This document shows, piece after piece, positions 1 through 10,950 of a stretch of DNA of 64,000 bases. Every line of letters starts with the position of its first letter. The first letter of the stretch is position 1. This DNA comes from Planctomycetota bacterium. GTDB lineage: Bacteria > Planctomycetota > Planctomycetia > Pirellulales > PALSA-1355. The position numbers and the translations under genes were made by a program. Where the stretch lies: NCBI GenBank assembly GCA_003389325.1, contig QQVE01000009.1:1-64000 (forward strand), in the 5' to 3' direction. The notes under the pieces are model-generated. The model did not search any database, had not been told where the DNA came from, and worked only from the letters and a program-made list of their open reading frames with translations.

Positions 1-1
1 G

Positions 2-3000
2 CAACACGCGCACCAAAAGTGGATCATCCATCGCGACCTGAAGCCCTCGAACGTGTTGGTCACCCTCAACGATGGCCGGCCGGTACCCAAAGTCATCGAT
101 TTCGGCGTGGCGAAGGCGATCAACCAGCGGCTGACGGAGAAGACGTTGTTTACGAACTTCGCGCAGATGGTCGGCACGCCGCTTTACATGAGTCCCGAGC
201 AGGCCGAGATGTCGGAACTCGACGTCGACACGCGGAGCGACATCTACTCCCTTGGCGTCTTGCTCTACGAGCTCCTCACCGGTACGACACCGTTTGATCG
301 GCAGCGAATGAGCGAGGCGGCCTATGACGAGATCCGCCGCATGATCCGCGAGGAGGATCCACCGCGGCCCAGCACACGCGTCAGCACGCTGGCTAAGACG
401 CGCACCGGCACAGCCGCCCGGCGGCGGGCGGACCCCAAGCGGCTCAGCCAGATGCTGAAAGGCGAGCTCGACTGGGTCGTGATGAAGGCGCTGGAGAAAG
501 ACCGCACGCTGCGCTACGAGACCGCCAACGGCCTGGCCCGCGACCTTCAGCGTTACCTGAGCGATCAGCCGGTCGAGGCCTGTCCGCCTTCGGCCCTGTA
601 TCGGTTGCGCAAGTTCGCCCGCCGCAATCGCGCGGCGTTTGCCACCGCGTCGCTGGTGACAGTGGCCCTCCTGCTGGGCATCTTCGGCAGCACGTGGCAG
701 GCCATCCGGGCCACGCGGGCCGAGCGTCTGGCCGAGACCCGGCTGATTGCCGAGACTAAGGCTCGCACCGAAGCGGACCTGGCCCGCGAAGCGGAAGCCG
801 ACCAGCGCAAGCAGGCCGAGGCGCAACGGGCCGAGGCGGAGAAACAACGTGCCGCCGCCGAAGCCAACCTGCAACGCGCCAAGGAGGCGGTCGACAAATA
901 CTTCACGCTAGTCAGCGAGAGCAAGTTGCTCGACGTGCCGGGTTTGCAGCTCTTGCGCAAAGAGTTGCTCGATTCGGCGCTCGACTTCTACAAGACACTT
1001 TCGGTGGAGCGGGTTGACGACCCGGCGCTGCTGGCCGAGTTGGCGGTGACCTATTTGCGGGTCGCGGAGATCGACCACGCCGTCGATCGTAACGACGATG
1101 CCATCGAAGCGGTCGATCAGGGGCTGGCCGTCGTCGATCGGCTGTTGCGCGACTTTCCAGACGCGGAGCAAGACCACCGCCGCCTGGCGGGATACTGGAA
1201 AGGCTATCGGCGCGCGACGACCGTCACCAGCATGCCGAAAGACCCCGAAGCCGCCCTCCGCTCCATCATGCGGCTGATGGACGTCTGGCGGATGTTGGCC
1301 CAGAAGTATCCAGACCAGTCCGGGTTTCGCAGCGATCTCGCATCGCTCGCGTATCACACGGGCGACCTGCTCTCCACGGGGGGCAGTCCTGCGGAGAGCT
1401 TGCCGTTTTTCACCGAGGCCCGTGCTTTGCTGGAAGACCTGGTTCGCCAACGACCTGAGACCTCGGAATACCGGGCCGATCTCGCTCTGACGTGCCAGTA
1501 CCAGTCCCGCAGCTTGGACGCCATCGGACGAGATCAGGACGCTGATGAAGCGTCTCTGCGTGCTCTGTCTCTGCGCGAGCAGTTGGTCGCCGAGTTTCCG
1601 GAGTCGCCGCAGCATCGTGCTGATCTGGGGGCCAGTCTCGGGCAGCGCCGCAGCTTTGTGGCGAAGCGCAATCCAGACGAGGGCCTTCGATACGCGCGCC
1701 GCGCGATCGAGGTGTTCGAGGCGCTGGCGCGCGAGTATCCCGATGCAGTGCTCTATCGCATCGAGCTGTTCAATGCCACCAGTCGCTTGCTCAAGGCCCA
1801 ACTCCGCTCGGGACGCGAACAATACGTCGCAGATGCCGTGCAACGAATCGACGCGTGGTTGTCCCTGCAACCGCCAGAACCGGCTGCTCGCGAGGGCTTA
1901 GCGATCGAAGTCCGAGGTGTCGCGCAGGCGGTGCCGCAGCCCGAGTTCAGGAAGCTGGCGGAGGACCTGCATCGCCGCGCGCTAGAAATGTTCATTGCCT
2001 TGAGCAAAGACTTCCCGGACTACCAGGGGCACCGCGAGAATATCGCGCATTCGCTTCGCGATCTGGGCTGGCTCACGCGCGCGGACGGCAGGACCGAGGA
2101 TGCACGAGACCACTTCGAGCAGGCGGCAACCTTGTTCGAAGAGTTGTCCGCTGCGGCCATTCCTCAACGCGGAGGCTTCTACCGCGACCTCCACGCCGGC
2201 ACCTTGCTGGAACTGGCGAAGATCCCACCGGGTGAGCACGCATCCGAGGCACTTGATCAAACGCTCTCCCGCGCCATCGGAATCTACGAGTCTTTGGTTG
2301 CCGAGTTTCCCGATAGTGAGCACTTCCGACTTTGTCTCACCAACGCCTTCTCATCCGCCGGTCAGGTTTATGCCGGCCTTGGCCGAACTGTGGAGGCCGA
2401 GGGCTACTTTCGCCGTGCGATTGATCGAAATCCGCGCGAGTTCTGGCCCCATCGATATTTTGCCGAGTTTTTGGCCCAGCAGGAACGCTTTGCCGAGGCG
2501 GAGTCGGAACTGCGCGCGGCACTCGAGATCAATCCGCACGCGCCGCTAACCTGTGGCCTGCTGGCCGATGCTCTGGACAGACAGGGGAAAACCGAGGAAG
2601 CCATCGCTTGGGCCCTGACGGCGGTCGAGAGCGAGCCATTCAACGACGACCACGTCAACCGCCTCGGACAACTCGTCGGGCGCGACACCGAACCGACAAT
2701 CCCTCCCGAACTCTCGGATCGCGTGCTCAAAGCACTGGCGAGCTGGTATGCCGCTCGCGGGCAGTGGGCGAAGGCGACGGCCGGCATGGCGAAACGCGTG
2801 GAGGATCACCCGGACGATCACTATGCCTGGTACCAACTCGCGTTTCTGTACGCCGTGCAATCTGACACCGAAGGCTACCGCAGCCACTGCCAGCAGATGC
2901 TCGAGCGCTTTGGCGCAACGCAAGATCCGCCGACCGCGGAGCGTGTGGCCAAGGCGTGTCTGATCTGGCCCTGCGGAGAGGACGTTGCGCTGCCGGTCCA

Positions 3001-3382
3001 GATGGCCGAGCGCTCGGTCGAGCTGGCGCCGGACCACGCTTTTCGCGCTTACTTCGATCTGGCCCGCGGTTTGGCTCGCTATCGCGCCGGTGACTTTCGA
3101 TCGGCAGTCGAATCGCTCGATCTGGCAATCGCGGCAAAAGACCGGATGGAGCCCAGCGGCCACGCCATGGCACTGGTACTGAAGGCGATGGCCTGCGAAC
3201 GTGCGGGAGAAACGCAGGTAGCCCAGGCTGCCATGGCCGAAGCCGAATCGGTGTGCGACGCACTACCGAAGCTCGAGAATGGCGACGCTCCACTGCCATG
3301 GAACTGGCACGACCGCATCGGCGCCGAACTGCTGCGAGCCGAAGCCGCCACCCTCTTGAAAAACAACATTTCGAACGACTAA
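2..3382 (+). CDS. Ser/Thr protein kinase with TPR repeats (5' truncated)
   Basis: The gene enters from the left edge: the frame is open from base 2 and the first visible residues are the kinase catalytic loop (IHRDLKPSN). The DFG metal-binding motif, activation segment and SPE (APE equivalent) follow within about 80 residues, so the N-lobe lies outside the window. After the kinase C-lobe come one transmembrane helix (near bases 640-700), a charged Ala/Glu/Arg coiled coil (bases 715-900) and about 800 residues of tandem TPR-like repeats to the stop. This kinase-TM-TPR layout is common in planctomycetes. The kinase should face the cytoplasm with the TPRs beyond the membrane. The substrate is unknown. 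Confidence 0.92.
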   Translation, partial: QHAHQKWIIHRDLKPSNVLVTLNDGRPVPKVIDFGVAKAINQRLTEKTLFTNFAQMVGTPLYMSPEQAEMSELDVDTRSDIYSLGVLLYELLTGTTPFDRQRMSEAAYDEIRRMIREEDPPRPSTRVSTLAKTRTGTAARRRADPKRLSQMLKGELDWVVMKALEKDRTLRYETANGLARDLQRYLSDQPVEACPPSALYRLRKFARRNRAAFATASLVTVALLLGIFGSTWQAIRATRAERLAETRLIAETKARTEADLAREAEADQRKQAEAQRAEAEKQRAAAEANLQRAKEAVDKYFTLVSESKLLDVPGLQLLRKELLDSALDFYKTLSVERVDDPALLAELAVTYLRVAEIDHAVDRNDDAIEAVDQGLAVVDRLLRDFPDAEQDHRRLAGYWKGYRRATTVTSMPKDPEAALRSIMRLMDVWRMLAQKYPDQSGFRSDLASLAYHTGDLLSTGGSPAESLPFFTEARALLEDLVRQRPETSEYRADLALTCQYQSRSLDAIGRDQDADEASLRALSLREQLVAEFPESPQHRADLGASLGQRRSFVAKRNPDEGLRYARRAIEVFEALAREYPDAVLYRIELFNATSRLLKAQLRSGREQYVADAVQRIDAWLSLQPPEPAAREGLAIEVRGVAQAVPQPEFRKLAEDLHRRALEMFIALSKDFPDYQGHRENIAHSLRDLGWLTRADGRTEDARDHFEQAATLFEELSAAAIPQRGGFYRDLHAGTLLELAKIPPGEHASEALDQTLSRAIGIYESLVAEFPDSEHFRLCLTNAFSSAGQVYAGLGRTVEAEGYFRRAIDRNPREFWPHRYFAEFLAQQERFAEAESELRAALEINPHAPLTCGLLADALDRQGKTEEAIAWALTAVESEPFNDDHVNRLGQLVGRDTEPTIPPELSDRVLKALASWYAARGQWAKATAGMAKRVEDHPDDHYAWYQLAFLYAVQSDTEGYRSHCQQMLERFGATQDPPTAERVAKACLIWPCGEDVALPVQMAERSVELAPDHAFRAYFDLARGLARYRAGDFRSAVESLDLAIAAKDRMEPSGHAMALVLKAMACERAGETQVAQAAMAEAESVCDALPKLENGDAPLPWNWHDRIGAELLRAEAATLLKNNISND

Positions 3383-3405
3383 GCGACTTGTCTCTGGCAA
3401 GTCGC
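3383..3405. terminator. Hairpin between convergent genes
   Basis: An 8-bp perfect inverted repeat (GCGACTTG and CAAGTCGC, 7-nt loop) starts right after the kinase stop codon. No T-run follows, so it is only a candidate terminator for the kinase gene and possibly for the convergent oxidase operon. Confidence 0.4.
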
Positions 3406-3517
3406 AGTGAGTCTACTACGGGAGCAGGCGTCCCCGTCGACGGCACGATGGAATCCGGGCCGAGCCGTGAATTCCACCGGGCTTTCGAACCCGGCCGCAG
3501 GCCGTTGCACCTCTTGT

Positions 3518-4015
3518 TCATCGGACTGCACGTGCCTGGCCCCGGTCGGCCGCGCCCTGGGTCGTGATGGCAGCGTCGATGATTTTCGTGCCGGTAGCGA
3601 TCAGAGACTGGCTCGATGCCTCATTTCGAGGCGAGAAGCTCGCTAACTGCTCGACCATTTTGGGCCCCGTTGGGCTCGAGTTCGCGCCTAGGCTCGCGTC
3701 TGGAGCGGAGCCGGCGGGGATATCGGTGGCCGGGGGGCCGTCGCGCGTCAGCAGGTCGGTCATCGACAAGCCGATCAGCAAGGCCAGCCACAGAAAGCCC
3801 GCCACGGCGGCCAGTCGTACGATGGGCGATCCGTGCCGCACGTGCATGAAGAACAGCACGATGAGCACGGCCTTGACCGTCGCAATCGACAGGGCCGTGG
3901 TAATGCCCAGTCCGGGCCCCTCGATCAGCCCGGCCGCGACGGTGGCCACCAGCAGCACCAGGAGGGCGGCGAGAACGCCGGCGTAGGTTTTCACGGGAAC
4001 GATCTGTTCAGACAT
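3518..4015 (-). CDS. Cytochrome c oxidase subunit IV (prokaryotic type)
   Basis: A small membrane subunit, last gene of the oxidase operon. It has three hydrophobic helices in the first 105 residues, with the family-typical stretch ending in FFMHVR. I chose the ATG at 4015 (MSEQIVP), 2 bp after the subunit III stop. A longer in-frame start would lie inside subunit III. The protein is about 165 residues, while the family is usually nearer 100. The extra C-terminal 60 residues are low-complexity and polar, so the true end could carry a lineage-specific tail. It probably stabilises the caa3 oxidase. Confidence 0.8.
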   Translation of the reverse strand: MSEQIVPVKTYAGVLAALLVLLVATVAAGLIEGPGLGITTALSIATVKAVLIVLFFMHVRHGSPIVRLAAVAGFLWLALLIGLSMTDLLTRDGPPATDIPAGSAPDASLGANSSPTGPKMVEQLASFSPRNEASSQSLIATGTKIIDAAITTQGAADRGQARAVR

Positions 4016-4017
4016 CG

Positions 4018-4662
4018 CTAGCGAATCAGGTAAAGCAAGGGAAACAGAAATACCCACACGACGTCGACGAAGTGCCAGTACAACCCGGTGATCTCCAGCG
4101 GCGTGTAGTACTGGCTCGTATAGTGGCCGCGCCAGGCGAGCACACAGACAACGGCCACAACGCCGACGCCGATGATCATGTGCACGGCATGTAGTCCGGT
4201 CATGCCGAAGTACAGGGCGAAGAACATCTCGACGTGGCGGGGTTCGACGGCTTCATCGTGCGTTTCGCCGAGTGAGAAGCTTGCCCCCGGCACGTGATGC
4301 TCTTCAAACTTGACGGAATACTCGTAGCCCTTGATTGCCAGAAACACGGTCCCCAGCACGATCGTCGCCGCGAGCAGCGCGATCGTTGCCCGGCGGTTGT
4401 CGGTCTGCGCTCCGCGGATGGCCAGCACGATGGTGAAGCTGCTCAATAGCAGGACGGCCGTGTTGATCGTGCCCAGCACCAGGTCGAGATGCCGGCTCCC
4501 CTCGATGAAGGCCGGCGTGTACAGCGTGCGGTAGTAGGCATAGCCGGTGAACAGGCCGCCGAAGAACAGCACTTCGGTCGCCAGAAAGATCCACATCCCT
4601 AGTCGGGCAGCGTCGAACTGCTGAGACGCGTCGTCGAAATGATGGGCAACGTGTGAGCTCAT
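4018..4662 (-). CDS. coxC: Cytochrome c oxidase subunit III
   Basis: A 214-residue membrane protein of the heme-copper oxidase subunit III family. It begins with a cytoplasmic leader, then [15 protein letters not shown], the conserved first-helix signature, with further helices including the [10 protein letters not shown] region and a C-terminal [16 protein letters not shown] segment that closes the family. The start codon overlaps the subunit I stop by four bases (ATGA), which implies translational coupling. It supports oxidase assembly and proton uptake and has no redox centre of its own. Confidence 0.95.
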   Translation of the reverse strand: MSSHVAHHFDDASQQFDAARLGMWIFLATEVLFFGGLFTGYAYYRTLYTPAFIEGSRHLDLVLGTINTAVLLLSSFTIVLAIRGAQTDNRRATIALLAATIVLGTVFLAIKGYEYSVKFEEHHVPGASFSLGETHDEAVEPRHVEMFFALYFGMTGLHAVHMIIGVGVVAVVCVLAWRGHYTSQYYTPLEITGLYWHFVDVVWVFLFPLLYLIR

Positions 4663-6317
4663 GGCGATGTTGTTTCAGCGGCGGCCAACTCCGGCTCCGG
4701 CGGCGGGGCCGTCTGCGGGGTCCAAGGCGAGTATTGATAAGGACGCTCGGTCACGCTGGGCGTCTCGTCGAAGTTGAATGTCGGCGGCGGCGAGGGCGTT
4801 TGCCATTCGAGCCCCGTGGCCTGCCAGGGATTGGGGCCGGCGATCTTGCCGTACCGCAGCGACCAAATCAGGTACACCAGCGGAATCAGATACCCCACGC
4901 CCAGAATCGAGGCCCCGGCGGTGGACATAACGTTGAGCACCTGAAACTCGTCGGGATACACGTGGTAGCGGCGGGGCATGCCGAGGTAGCCCAGGAGGTA
5001 CTGCGGGAAAAAGGTGAGATTGAAGCCGAAGAAGATCAGCACGGCCGAGAAGCGTCCCCACCACTCGGGATACAGGCGCCCGGTCATCTTCGGCCACCAG
5101 AAGTGGATGCCGGCCAGATAGCCCATCACCATGCCGCCCACCATGATGTAGTGGAAATGAGCCACGACGAAGTACGTGTCGTGCACGTGCTGGTCGACGG
5201 CCAGCGTCGCCAGAAACAGCCCCGTCAGCCCGCCCATCGTGAACAATCCGATGAATCCCAGCGCGTACAGCATCGGCGTGTCGAGCGAGATCGAACCCTT
5301 GTGCAGCGTGGCGGTCCAGTTGAACACTTTCACCGCCGAGGGCACGGCGATCAGCATGCTCAGGAACGAGAACGTCAGGCTGGCCAACACCGACTGCCCG
5401 CTGACGAACATGTGGTGCCCCCATACCAGGAAACCGAGCACGGCGATCGCGAGGCTCGAGAAGGCGATAAACGTATATCCAAAGATTCCCTTACGGGCAA
5501 AACATGTGATCACTTCGCTCACCACGCCCATGCCCGGCAGAATCATCAGGTACACCGCCGGGTGCGAGTAGAACCAGAACAGATGCTGAAACAACAGCGG
5601 GTCGCCGCCCAGGTTCGGATCGAACACGCCCACGCCCAGCACGCGCTCCATGCCAATCAACAGCAGCGTGACCGCCAGCACCGGCGTGGCCAGCACCATG
5701 ATCAGGCTGTTGGCGTAGTGGGCCCACACGAATAGCGGCAGGCGAAACCAAGTCATCCCGGGCGCCCGCATCGTGTGAATGGTGACGATGAAGTTCATGC
5801 CGGTGAGGATCGTCGAAAAGCCGCTTACGAAGACGCCGATCGCCGTGAGCATGACGCGGGTGTTGGCGTAGGTGCTACTGTAGGGTGTGTAGAAGGTCCA
5901 GCCGGTGTCGACGCCGCCGGTGAGCATGGCCCAGACGGTAAACAGCCCTCCGCCGACGAACAGGTACCAACTGGCCAGGTTGAGCCGCGGAAACGCCAGG
6001 TCGCGGGCGCCAATCATCATCGGCAGGAAGAAGTTGCCCAGCACTGTCGGCACGGAGGGAATGAGGAAAAACCAGACCATGATCACGCCGTGCAGCGTGA
6101 ACAGCTTGTTGTAGGTCTCGGAAAGAACCAGGTCGCCGCCGGGGGTCATCAGTTCCAGCCGAAACAGCACGGCCGCGGCGCCGCCGACAAAGAAGAACAA
6201 CGTCAGCGAGATCATGTACAGGATGCCGATCCGCTTGTGATCGGTACTCAACAGCCACGACCACACGTTGTAGTCGGCGTTGAGGTAGTGGCGCTTCGGA
6301 AGTTGTACGTTGTTCAT
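4659..6317 (-). CDS. coxA: Cytochrome c oxidase subunit I (A2-type heme-copper oxidase)
   Basis: Catalytic subunit of the terminal oxidase: it reduces O2 to water at the heme a3-CuB site and pumps protons. The start is the ATG at 6317 ([11 protein letters not shown]), overlapping the subunit II stop by ATGA. The same frame stays open far upstream, but that part lies inside subunit II. There are about 12 hydrophobic helices over 552 residues. CuB-site signatures are visible (FYSHPAVY in helix VI, GHHMF, and [14 protein letters not shown]). The YS before HPAVY in place of HPEVY is the hallmark of A2-type (caa3) oxidases. The tail is Pro/Glu-rich. Confidence 0.97.
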   Translation of the reverse strand: MNNVQLPKRHYLNADYNVWSWLLSTDHKRIGILYMISLTLFFFVGGAAAVLFRLELMTPGGDLVLSETYNKLFTLHGVIMVWFFLIPSVPTVLGNFFLPMMIGARDLAFPRLNLASWYLFVGGGLFTVWAMLTGGVDTGWTFYTPYSSTYANTRVMLTAIGVFVSGFSTILTGMNFIVTIHTMRAPGMTWFRLPLFVWAHYANSLIMVLATPVLAVTLLLIGMERVLGVGVFDPNLGGDPLLFQHLFWFYSHPAVYLMILPGMGVVSEVITCFARKGIFGYTFIAFSSLAIAVLGFLVWGHHMFVSGQSVLASLTFSFLSMLIAVPSAVKVFNWTATLHKGSISLDTPMLYALGFIGLFTMGGLTGLFLATLAVDQHVHDTYFVVAHFHYIMVGGMVMGYLAGIHFWWPKMTGRLYPEWWGRFSAVLIFFGFNLTFFPQYLLGYLGMPRRYHVYPDEFQVLNVMSTAGASILGVGYLIPLVYLIWSLRYGKIAGPNPWQATGLEWQTPSPPPTFNFDETPSVTERPYQYSPWTPQTAPPPEPELAAAETTSP

Positions 6318-7279
6318 TGCGGGGCCGATTGCTTCTTGTCGGAGGATTGCTCCGGTGGGGCCAGCGATTTTACGTAGGCGATCAACTCGAACAGGCCGGC
6401 TTCGTCGATTTGCCCTTCGTACGAAGGCATCACGCTCTGGTAGCCGGCCACGACTTTGGCCTGCGGATTGAGAATCGATTCGCGCAAGTAGGCTTCGTCG
6501 GCCGTTACCATCTCGCCGCCCGAAAGCGCCACTTGGCTGCCGTAGAGTCCGTCGAGCGGCGGACAGCGTGGACGCACGGGAGCGGCGTGGCAGTTGCCGC
6601 AGCGGAACTGCTCGAACAGCCGCCGGCCGGCTTCCACGGGCGACTCGGTCGGGCCACCCTGCAGCCATTCGGAGTAGTCGGCCGGGTCCATCACGACGAC
6701 TTCGCCGATCATGTCCGAATGGCTCGTGCCGCAGTACTCGGCGCAAAACAAGTGAAACCGCCCGACCTTCGTGGGCTCGAACCACAACGTCGTGTAGCTG
6801 CCCGGCAGTACGTCCTGCTTGAGCCGAAAGGCCGGCACGTAAAAGCTGTGGATGACGTCCTCGGAGATCATGGTCAATTGCACCGGACGACCCACAGGCA
6901 AGTGCAGCGCGTTGATCTCCTGCTTGCCGCCGGCGTGCTGGATCTTCCACATCCATTGCTTGCCCACGACGCTCACCTTGGCACTTTCCGGCGGTGCCCG
7001 GTGCGAGCGAAAGTACAGCACGGCTCCCCAGAAGAACATCACCATTGTCAGCGCCAGCGGAATGAGCGACCACGTCACTTCCAGCTTCCACGGCGAGCCA
7101 TAGTCGGCCGAGCGGGCAAAGCTGGCGCTGCGCCGGTATTTGACGGCGAAGTACAAGATGGCCACGCAGATCAAGAGCGTGAAGAACGACGACACCGCCA
7201 GCAAAAAGAAGTACAGCCGGTCGACTGCGGGGGCCGCCGTTGAGGCCGCTTCGGGAAATAGTCGAAAGCTCTTGTCCAT
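6314..7279 (-). CDS. coxB: Cytochrome c oxidase subunit II fused to cytochrome c (caa3 type)
   Basis: This protein accepts electrons from cytochrome c and passes them through CuA to subunit I. It has two N-terminal transmembrane helices, then a periplasmic cupredoxin domain with the CuA motif [12 protein letters not shown]. Next comes a C-terminal cytochrome c domain with one heme site (CGNCH) and a distal Met region. The fusion defines a caa3 oxidase. I chose the ATG at 7279. A TTG at 7303 overlapping the upstream stop (TTGA) is the alternative. The 3' end overlaps coxA by four bases. Confidence 0.95.
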   Translation of the reverse strand: MDKSFRLFPEAASTAAPAVDRLYFFLLAVSSFFTLLICVAILYFAVKYRRSASFARSADYGSPWKLEVTWSLIPLALTMVMFFWGAVLYFRSHRAPPESAKVSVVGKQWMWKIQHAGGKQEINALHLPVGRPVQLTMISEDVIHSFYVPAFRLKQDVLPGSYTTLWFEPTKVGRFHLFCAEYCGTSHSDMIGEVVVMDPADYSEWLQGGPTESPVEAGRRLFEQFRCGNCHAAPVRPRCPPLDGLYGSQVALSGGEMVTADEAYLRESILNPQAKVVAGYQSVMPSYEGQIDEAGLFELIAYVKSLAPPEQSSDKKQSAPQ

Positions 7280-7299
7280 GTTGCGTGCGTGTTCGGGGA

Positions 7300-8211
7300 T
7301 CAATCGTCGCCCGGCGGGGTGTTGCTAGTCGAAGGGGCCTCGAGGTCCGGGAACTGCCGTCGTTCGCGGTACAGCATCAACCCAACACCCGCGCCCAGTC
7401 CGACGACGGTGACCGCCGCGGCCAGACGCATCACGCGAAAGATCGCCAGTCCGTATTTCCCGGTCTCCGGGTCGTAGTGGTAGCACAACAGCAATACGCG
7501 ATCGGCGGCCGAGCCGACGGTGCCCTGCGAAGCCTCGACCAGCGCCAGCCGCAAGTCGCGCGCCGGGAACTCGACGCCGTAGAGATAACGGGAAACGACG
7601 CCCCCGGGTGTCAGCACCATCAGGCCCGCGGCATGTGCGAACTGGCCACGTGAGGGATCGTATCGGTAGCCGAAACCCACAGTGTCGGCCAACCGGCGCA
7701 CCTGGTCTTCGGTGCCCGTCATGAATCGAAATCCAGAGGCGGCCCCCGGCCGATCATAGCGCTCAAGCGCCGTGCGCTTGGCCGCGGCCGCCAGCTCGGG
7801 CGTTTCGCGATGGTCGAAGCTGACGACCGCGACGGTGAAGTCCTGGCCGGCGTCGAGCTTCAAGTGCGTCAAGCTCCGCACGAGGCCGTCCATCGTCATG
7901 TTGCAGAGCATCGGACAGCGGTAGTACACCAACGCCAGCACGATCGGTTTGTCGCCGCTCAGCTCGCCGAGCGACACCGCGACACCGTCCTCATCCACCA
8001 GGTCGATGTCCAGCGGAACTTGCGCCCCCGAATGAGGCTCGATGCCGACGTCATCGAGCAGTTGGCCAATGTTGGTGCGCGGACGCTCATCGCTGCCGAT
8101 GGTTGCGGCCACCACGCCCGCGGCAGTCATCAGCACCAGCGCGATCAACCCGGCGGGCCACAGCCACAGCCAGCGTCGCCGCGGCTCGCTATTGGTTTGG
8201 CGCGTTTCCAT
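7300..8211 (-). CDS. sco: SCO1/SenC family copper chaperone
   Basis: A membrane-anchored thioredoxin-fold protein that delivers copper to the CuA centre of subunit II. One transmembrane helix lies at about residues 12-37, with the Cu-binding CPMLC motif at residues 99-103 and the conserved distal His in the FAHAAG segment near residue 190. A second hydrophobic helix near the C-terminus (about residues 258-282) is unusual: most SCO proteins have a single anchor. The gene overlaps the end of the upstream 141-residue gene by 23 bp and precedes coxB, as expected for an assembly factor. Confidence 0.93.
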   Translation of the reverse strand: METRQTNSEPRRRWLWLWPAGLIALVLMTAAGVVAATIGSDERPRTNIGQLLDDVGIEPHSGAQVPLDIDLVDEDGVAVSLGELSGDKPIVLALVYYRCPMLCNMTMDGLVRSLTHLKLDAGQDFTVAVVSFDHRETPELAAAAKRTALERYDRPGAASGFRFMTGTEDQVRRLADTVGFGYRYDPSRGQFAHAAGLMVLTPGGVVSRYLYGVEFPARDLRLALVEASQGTVGSAADRVLLLCYHYDPETGKYGLAIFRVMRLAAAVTVVGLGAGVGLMLYRERRQFPDLEAPSTSNTPPGDD

Positions 8212-8614
8212 CGTTGGAGTCCTTTTCTGGTTTCGGGGCCGGCAGGCCGCGCTGCGATAGAATCCCCATGGCGCGCTTGATCGGAATTCGAGCGACTCCC
8301 TGCTCGCGGTCGATCCAGGCGTAGTTCTCGAGCCGTTCGTTCTCCTGGCGGCGAAGATCTTCGAGCTGGCGGGGCTGATCCGGGTTCAGGCTCGGCCCCT
8401 CCTTGGTCGGCGGCGGCAACTCGACGAGACTGGCCTTTTCGGTAACCGGCGACAGAACGTTCATGGTGTACAACAACATTGCCATCAGCGCGACAGCGAC
8501 GGCGACCGTCAGGCTTAATGCGACGCTGGTCCAGGCCACACTGCGAGCGCTGATCGTGTCGGGCTCGTGCCCGGCTTGATGCGGATCGAAGTTTTCGCGT
8601 TGCGTGTCGTTCAT
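8189..8614 (-). CDS. Small membrane protein of the alternative complex III/oxidase operon
   Basis: A 141-residue protein with one clear transmembrane helix (about residues 26-55), a Pro-rich linker and a conserved-looking C-terminal block (NYAWIDREQGVARIPIKRAM). It lies between actF and sco, overlapping both. Proteins with this layout occur beside alternative complex III in other bacteria. I infer an accessory or assembly role, but the biochemical function is unknown. The start ATG at 8614 overlaps the actF stop by ATGA. Confidence 0.75.
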   Translation of the reverse strand: MNDTQRENFDPHQAGHEPDTISARSVAWTSVALSLTVAVAVALMAMLLYTMNVLSPVTEKASLVELPPPTKEGPSLNPDQPRQLEDLRRQENERLENYAWIDREQGVARIPIKRAMGILSQRGLPAPKPEKDSNDGNAPNQ

Positions 8615-9798
8615 GAGTCCTCCGTTGTCGGCTGCGGCTCGGGAACGCGTCGCGCGAGCAAGCTCGCAAACAGGGCGGTCCAAAGCCCGCCCAAAGCCAA
8701 CGGTGCGACGACGTCCGTCCAGCGCACCAGGATCTCGCCCGGCCGAAACGACGGCAGGATCGTCCAGGCCAGATAGACAAACTGCATGCCGAACACCAAC
8801 AGGGCCACCCCGGCCAGCCAACGCGGGTTGTGCTTGAGATCGCGCGACAACAAGAGCCCGAACGGCACGACGAACCCGCCGACGATTGCCGCCAGACCGA
8901 ACCATTGCCATCCGCCTTGCAGGCGAGTGATATACCAGACGTTCTCTTCCGGCAGATTGCCCGCGTAGATGATCAAGAATTGCGAAAAGGCGAAGTAGGC
9001 CCAGAGCATGAGGAACGCCATCGTCAGCGTGCCGAGATCGGCCAGGGTCGGCGGCACGACGAGTTGTGTTCCGCTGGGAGTTCTCGATTGCAGCGACGCT
9101 GCGGCGGCGGTGGTGATTGCCAGGCCCGCCAAGGCTCCGCCCATGGCGATCAATGCGCCGTAGATGGTCGAGAACCACCCGGGATCTAATGACATTCCCC
9201 AGTCGATTGAGGCGAACGTGCACGTGAGGATCATTAGCGCTAGCGCGACAGCCGCCAGGCGTCGCCGACCGCGTGGCCGCCGCGGGCCCCGCCGTGCGCG
9301 AAGGCAAAATGCGAGCACGAGCAGCACCCACAGCACGAAGTACCCCACCGCGCGTGCCTGGGCGAACTCAACGTTGAGGTAGAGTCGCTGCACGTCCGGT
9401 GGAATGTGATGGCCTGCGTCGCTTGTCATCTCGGCGGGCGAGGCATCGGCCGATGCCACCGTGTGTTCCGACTCGGCGGCCCAGGGATAGATCCGATCCA
9501 TCTGCAGGGCGATCGGTACGAACGCCAATGCGGCCAGAGGCATCGTCATCGCCCCGCACTCCAAGAACGGCCGAGCCGCCAGACCCCAGCGGCCGCCCGA
9601 AAGGTAATACACCAGCAACACGCCCAGACACCCAATTGACACCATCCACCAGAACAGGAAGCCCAGAAGATACGATTCCAACAGCGTGTCGAGCCGTACC
9701 GTTGCCGCCAAAGCGCACAGACCGACGCCGACGGCGGCCACCAGCAGGCCCCCGCGCTGCCATCGTGCGATCGTCTCTCGAACGGCTTCCGCGCTCAC
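8611..9798 (-). CDS. actF: Alternative complex III subunit ActF (membrane, quinol-binding type)
   Basis: A 395-residue polytopic membrane protein with about ten hydrophobic segments, related to ActC/NrfD-type subunits of alternative complex III (quinol:cytochrome c/oxidase oxidoreductase). It lacks heme and Fe-S motifs, as expected. The position after the monoheme cytochrome ActE and before the small membrane protein fits the canonical actABCDEF order. The 5' end overlaps actE by ATGA and the 3' end overlaps the next gene by four bases. Confidence 0.9.
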   Translation of the reverse strand: MSAEAVRETIARWQRGGLLVAAVGVGLCALAATVRLDTLLESYLLGFLFWWMVSIGCLGVLLVYYLSGGRWGLAARPFLECGAMTMPLAALAFVPIALQMDRIYPWAAESEHTVASADASPAEMTSDAGHHIPPDVQRLYLNVEFAQARAVGYFVLWVLLVLAFCLRARRGPRRPRGRRRLAAVALALMILTCTFASIDWGMSLDPGWFSTIYGALIAMGGALAGLAITTAAAASLQSRTPSGTQLVVPPTLADLGTLTMAFLMLWAYFAFSQFLIIYAGNLPEENVWYITRLQGGWQWFGLAAIVGGFVVPFGLLLSRDLKHNPRWLAGVALLVFGMQFVYLAWTILPSFRPGEILVRWTDVVAPLALGGLWTALFASLLARRVPEPQPTTEDS

Positions 9799-10427
9799 GG
9801 TGCTGCGTCTCCTTTGGGCAACTTGTCGCGATCCTCCGCCGGCAAATCGTCGGCGGCGGCGTGTTGGCTCAGTTGCAGAGCTCGTACGTAGGCTACGATC
9901 GCCCAGCGATCGGCGGGCGGGACCTGGCTGGCGTAACTCGGCATGCGGCCGAATCCGCGCGTGATGACGTCGTAGAAGTGGCCCACCGGCGCCTCGCGCA
10001 GCCGCGTGAGCTCCAGCGACGGTGGGGCGGGAAAACCGCGCTGGACGGCCATTCCGTTGCCGCTGCCCACCCGGTCATGGCACGGGGCGCAAAAGATGTC
10101 GAACCGCTGCTGTCCGCGCGTGAGTACGTGTTCGAGTTGCTGGCTTTCGTTCCCCTCGACGCCGAGCTTCTCCGCGACGGTCGACAACGGGAACTCGGCC
10201 ACCGGCTCACCGTCTGCCGTGCCTTCGAAAAACGCCGTATCGGTCCGCAGGTGCCCACGGGCGACGGTGCCCTCGACCAGCGGGCGCGAGGCCATCCCAT
10301 TGGCGAAGAAGTCGCTGGCTTCCAGCGGCTCGTAGCGCGGCTGGTCGGCCATGTCCTGCTCGCAGCCGGCTGCCATCGCGGCGACAAGCAGACCGGCCAG
10401 TGCCATCTGTGGACTATGCGGGTACAT
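9795..10427 (-). CDS. actE: Alternative complex III subunit ActE (monoheme cytochrome c lipoprotein)
   Basis: A 210-residue cytochrome with a lipoprotein signal (lipobox AAGC near residue 22), so it should be lipid-anchored outside the cytoplasmic membrane. The single c-type heme site is CAPCH in the middle of the protein, and a Met-containing segment (GFGRMPSYA) downstream is the likely sixth ligand. It carries electrons from ActA/B toward the oxidase. The start overlaps the actD stop by 14 bp. Confidence 0.93.
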   Translation of the reverse strand: MYPHSPQMALAGLLVAAMAAGCEQDMADQPRYEPLEASDFFANGMASRPLVEGTVARGHLRTDTAFFEGTADGEPVAEFPLSTVAEKLGVEGNESQQLEHVLTRGQQRFDIFCAPCHDRVGSGNGMAVQRGFPAPPSLELTRLREAPVGHFYDVITRGFGRMPSYASQVPPADRWAIVAYVRALQLSQHAAADDLPAEDRDKLPKGDAAP

Positions 10428-10950
10428 CGAACACCTCCGTGGCGCCGGCCTCGACTAGCAGTCGGCGTGTTTCGTCCCCGGCAAACCGGGCGTCGGCCGT
10501 TTCGATGCATAGAAAAAAACCATCGCGCGTAGCGTGGGCGAATTGCTCGACTGCAAATAGTGGATGGTGCGGCCGGGGCAGGCCGTTGAGCGCTAACATC
10601 CCCAGCACGCCGAACAGAGCGGCGACCAGCACGGTTGTTTCGAACGTGACCGGAATGAAGTACGGCCAACTATTGAGGGGACGCCCGCCGACGTTGAGCG
10701 GATAGGCGATCACGGATACCCAGTACTGAAGCAGGTATCCGGCCACCGCGCCTATTAAGCCGCCGATCAGCACCACCAGCGGCATCCGCGTGCGGGTGAA
10801 TCCGATCGCCTCGGCCAGGCCTTCGATCGGCATCGGAGAAAACGCGTCGAAGCGGCGATAGCCGGCCTCGCGCACGCGTCGCGCGCCGTCAACCAGCGCC
10901 TCGGGATCGCGAAATTCCGCCAGCAGGCCATAGAGCTGGGCGTCGGCCAT
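10414..10950 (-). CDS. actD: Alternative complex III subunit ActD (DUF3341)
   Basis: A 178-residue DUF3341 protein with a soluble N-terminal region of about 55 residues and two transmembrane helices (about residues 58-80 and 96-120), then a soluble C-terminal domain. It is a structural subunit of alternative complex III. The start is the ATG at 10950 (MADAQLYG), whose last base is shared with the actC stop. A longer in-frame reading would run into actC. Confidence 0.92.
   Translation of the reverse strand: MADAQLYGLLAEFRDPEALVDGARRVREAGYRRFDAFSPMPIEGLAEAIGFTRTRMPLVVLIGGLIGAVAGYLLQYWVSVIAYPLNVGGRPLNSWPYFIPVTFETTVLVAALFGVLGMLALNGLPRPHHPLFAVEQFAHATRDGFFLCIETADARFAGDETRRLLVEAGATEVFDVPA

Noticed and set aside
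4653..6377. Long open frames antisense to coxA and coxB
   Set aside because: They are His/Gln/Arg-rich shadows typical of high-GC codon bias opposite real membrane-protein genes, with no family features.
6318..7091. N-terminal extension of coxA by about 258 residues
   Set aside because: The extension lies within coxB in another frame and lacks oxidase features; the ATG at 6317 overlaps the coxB stop as in the rest of the operon.
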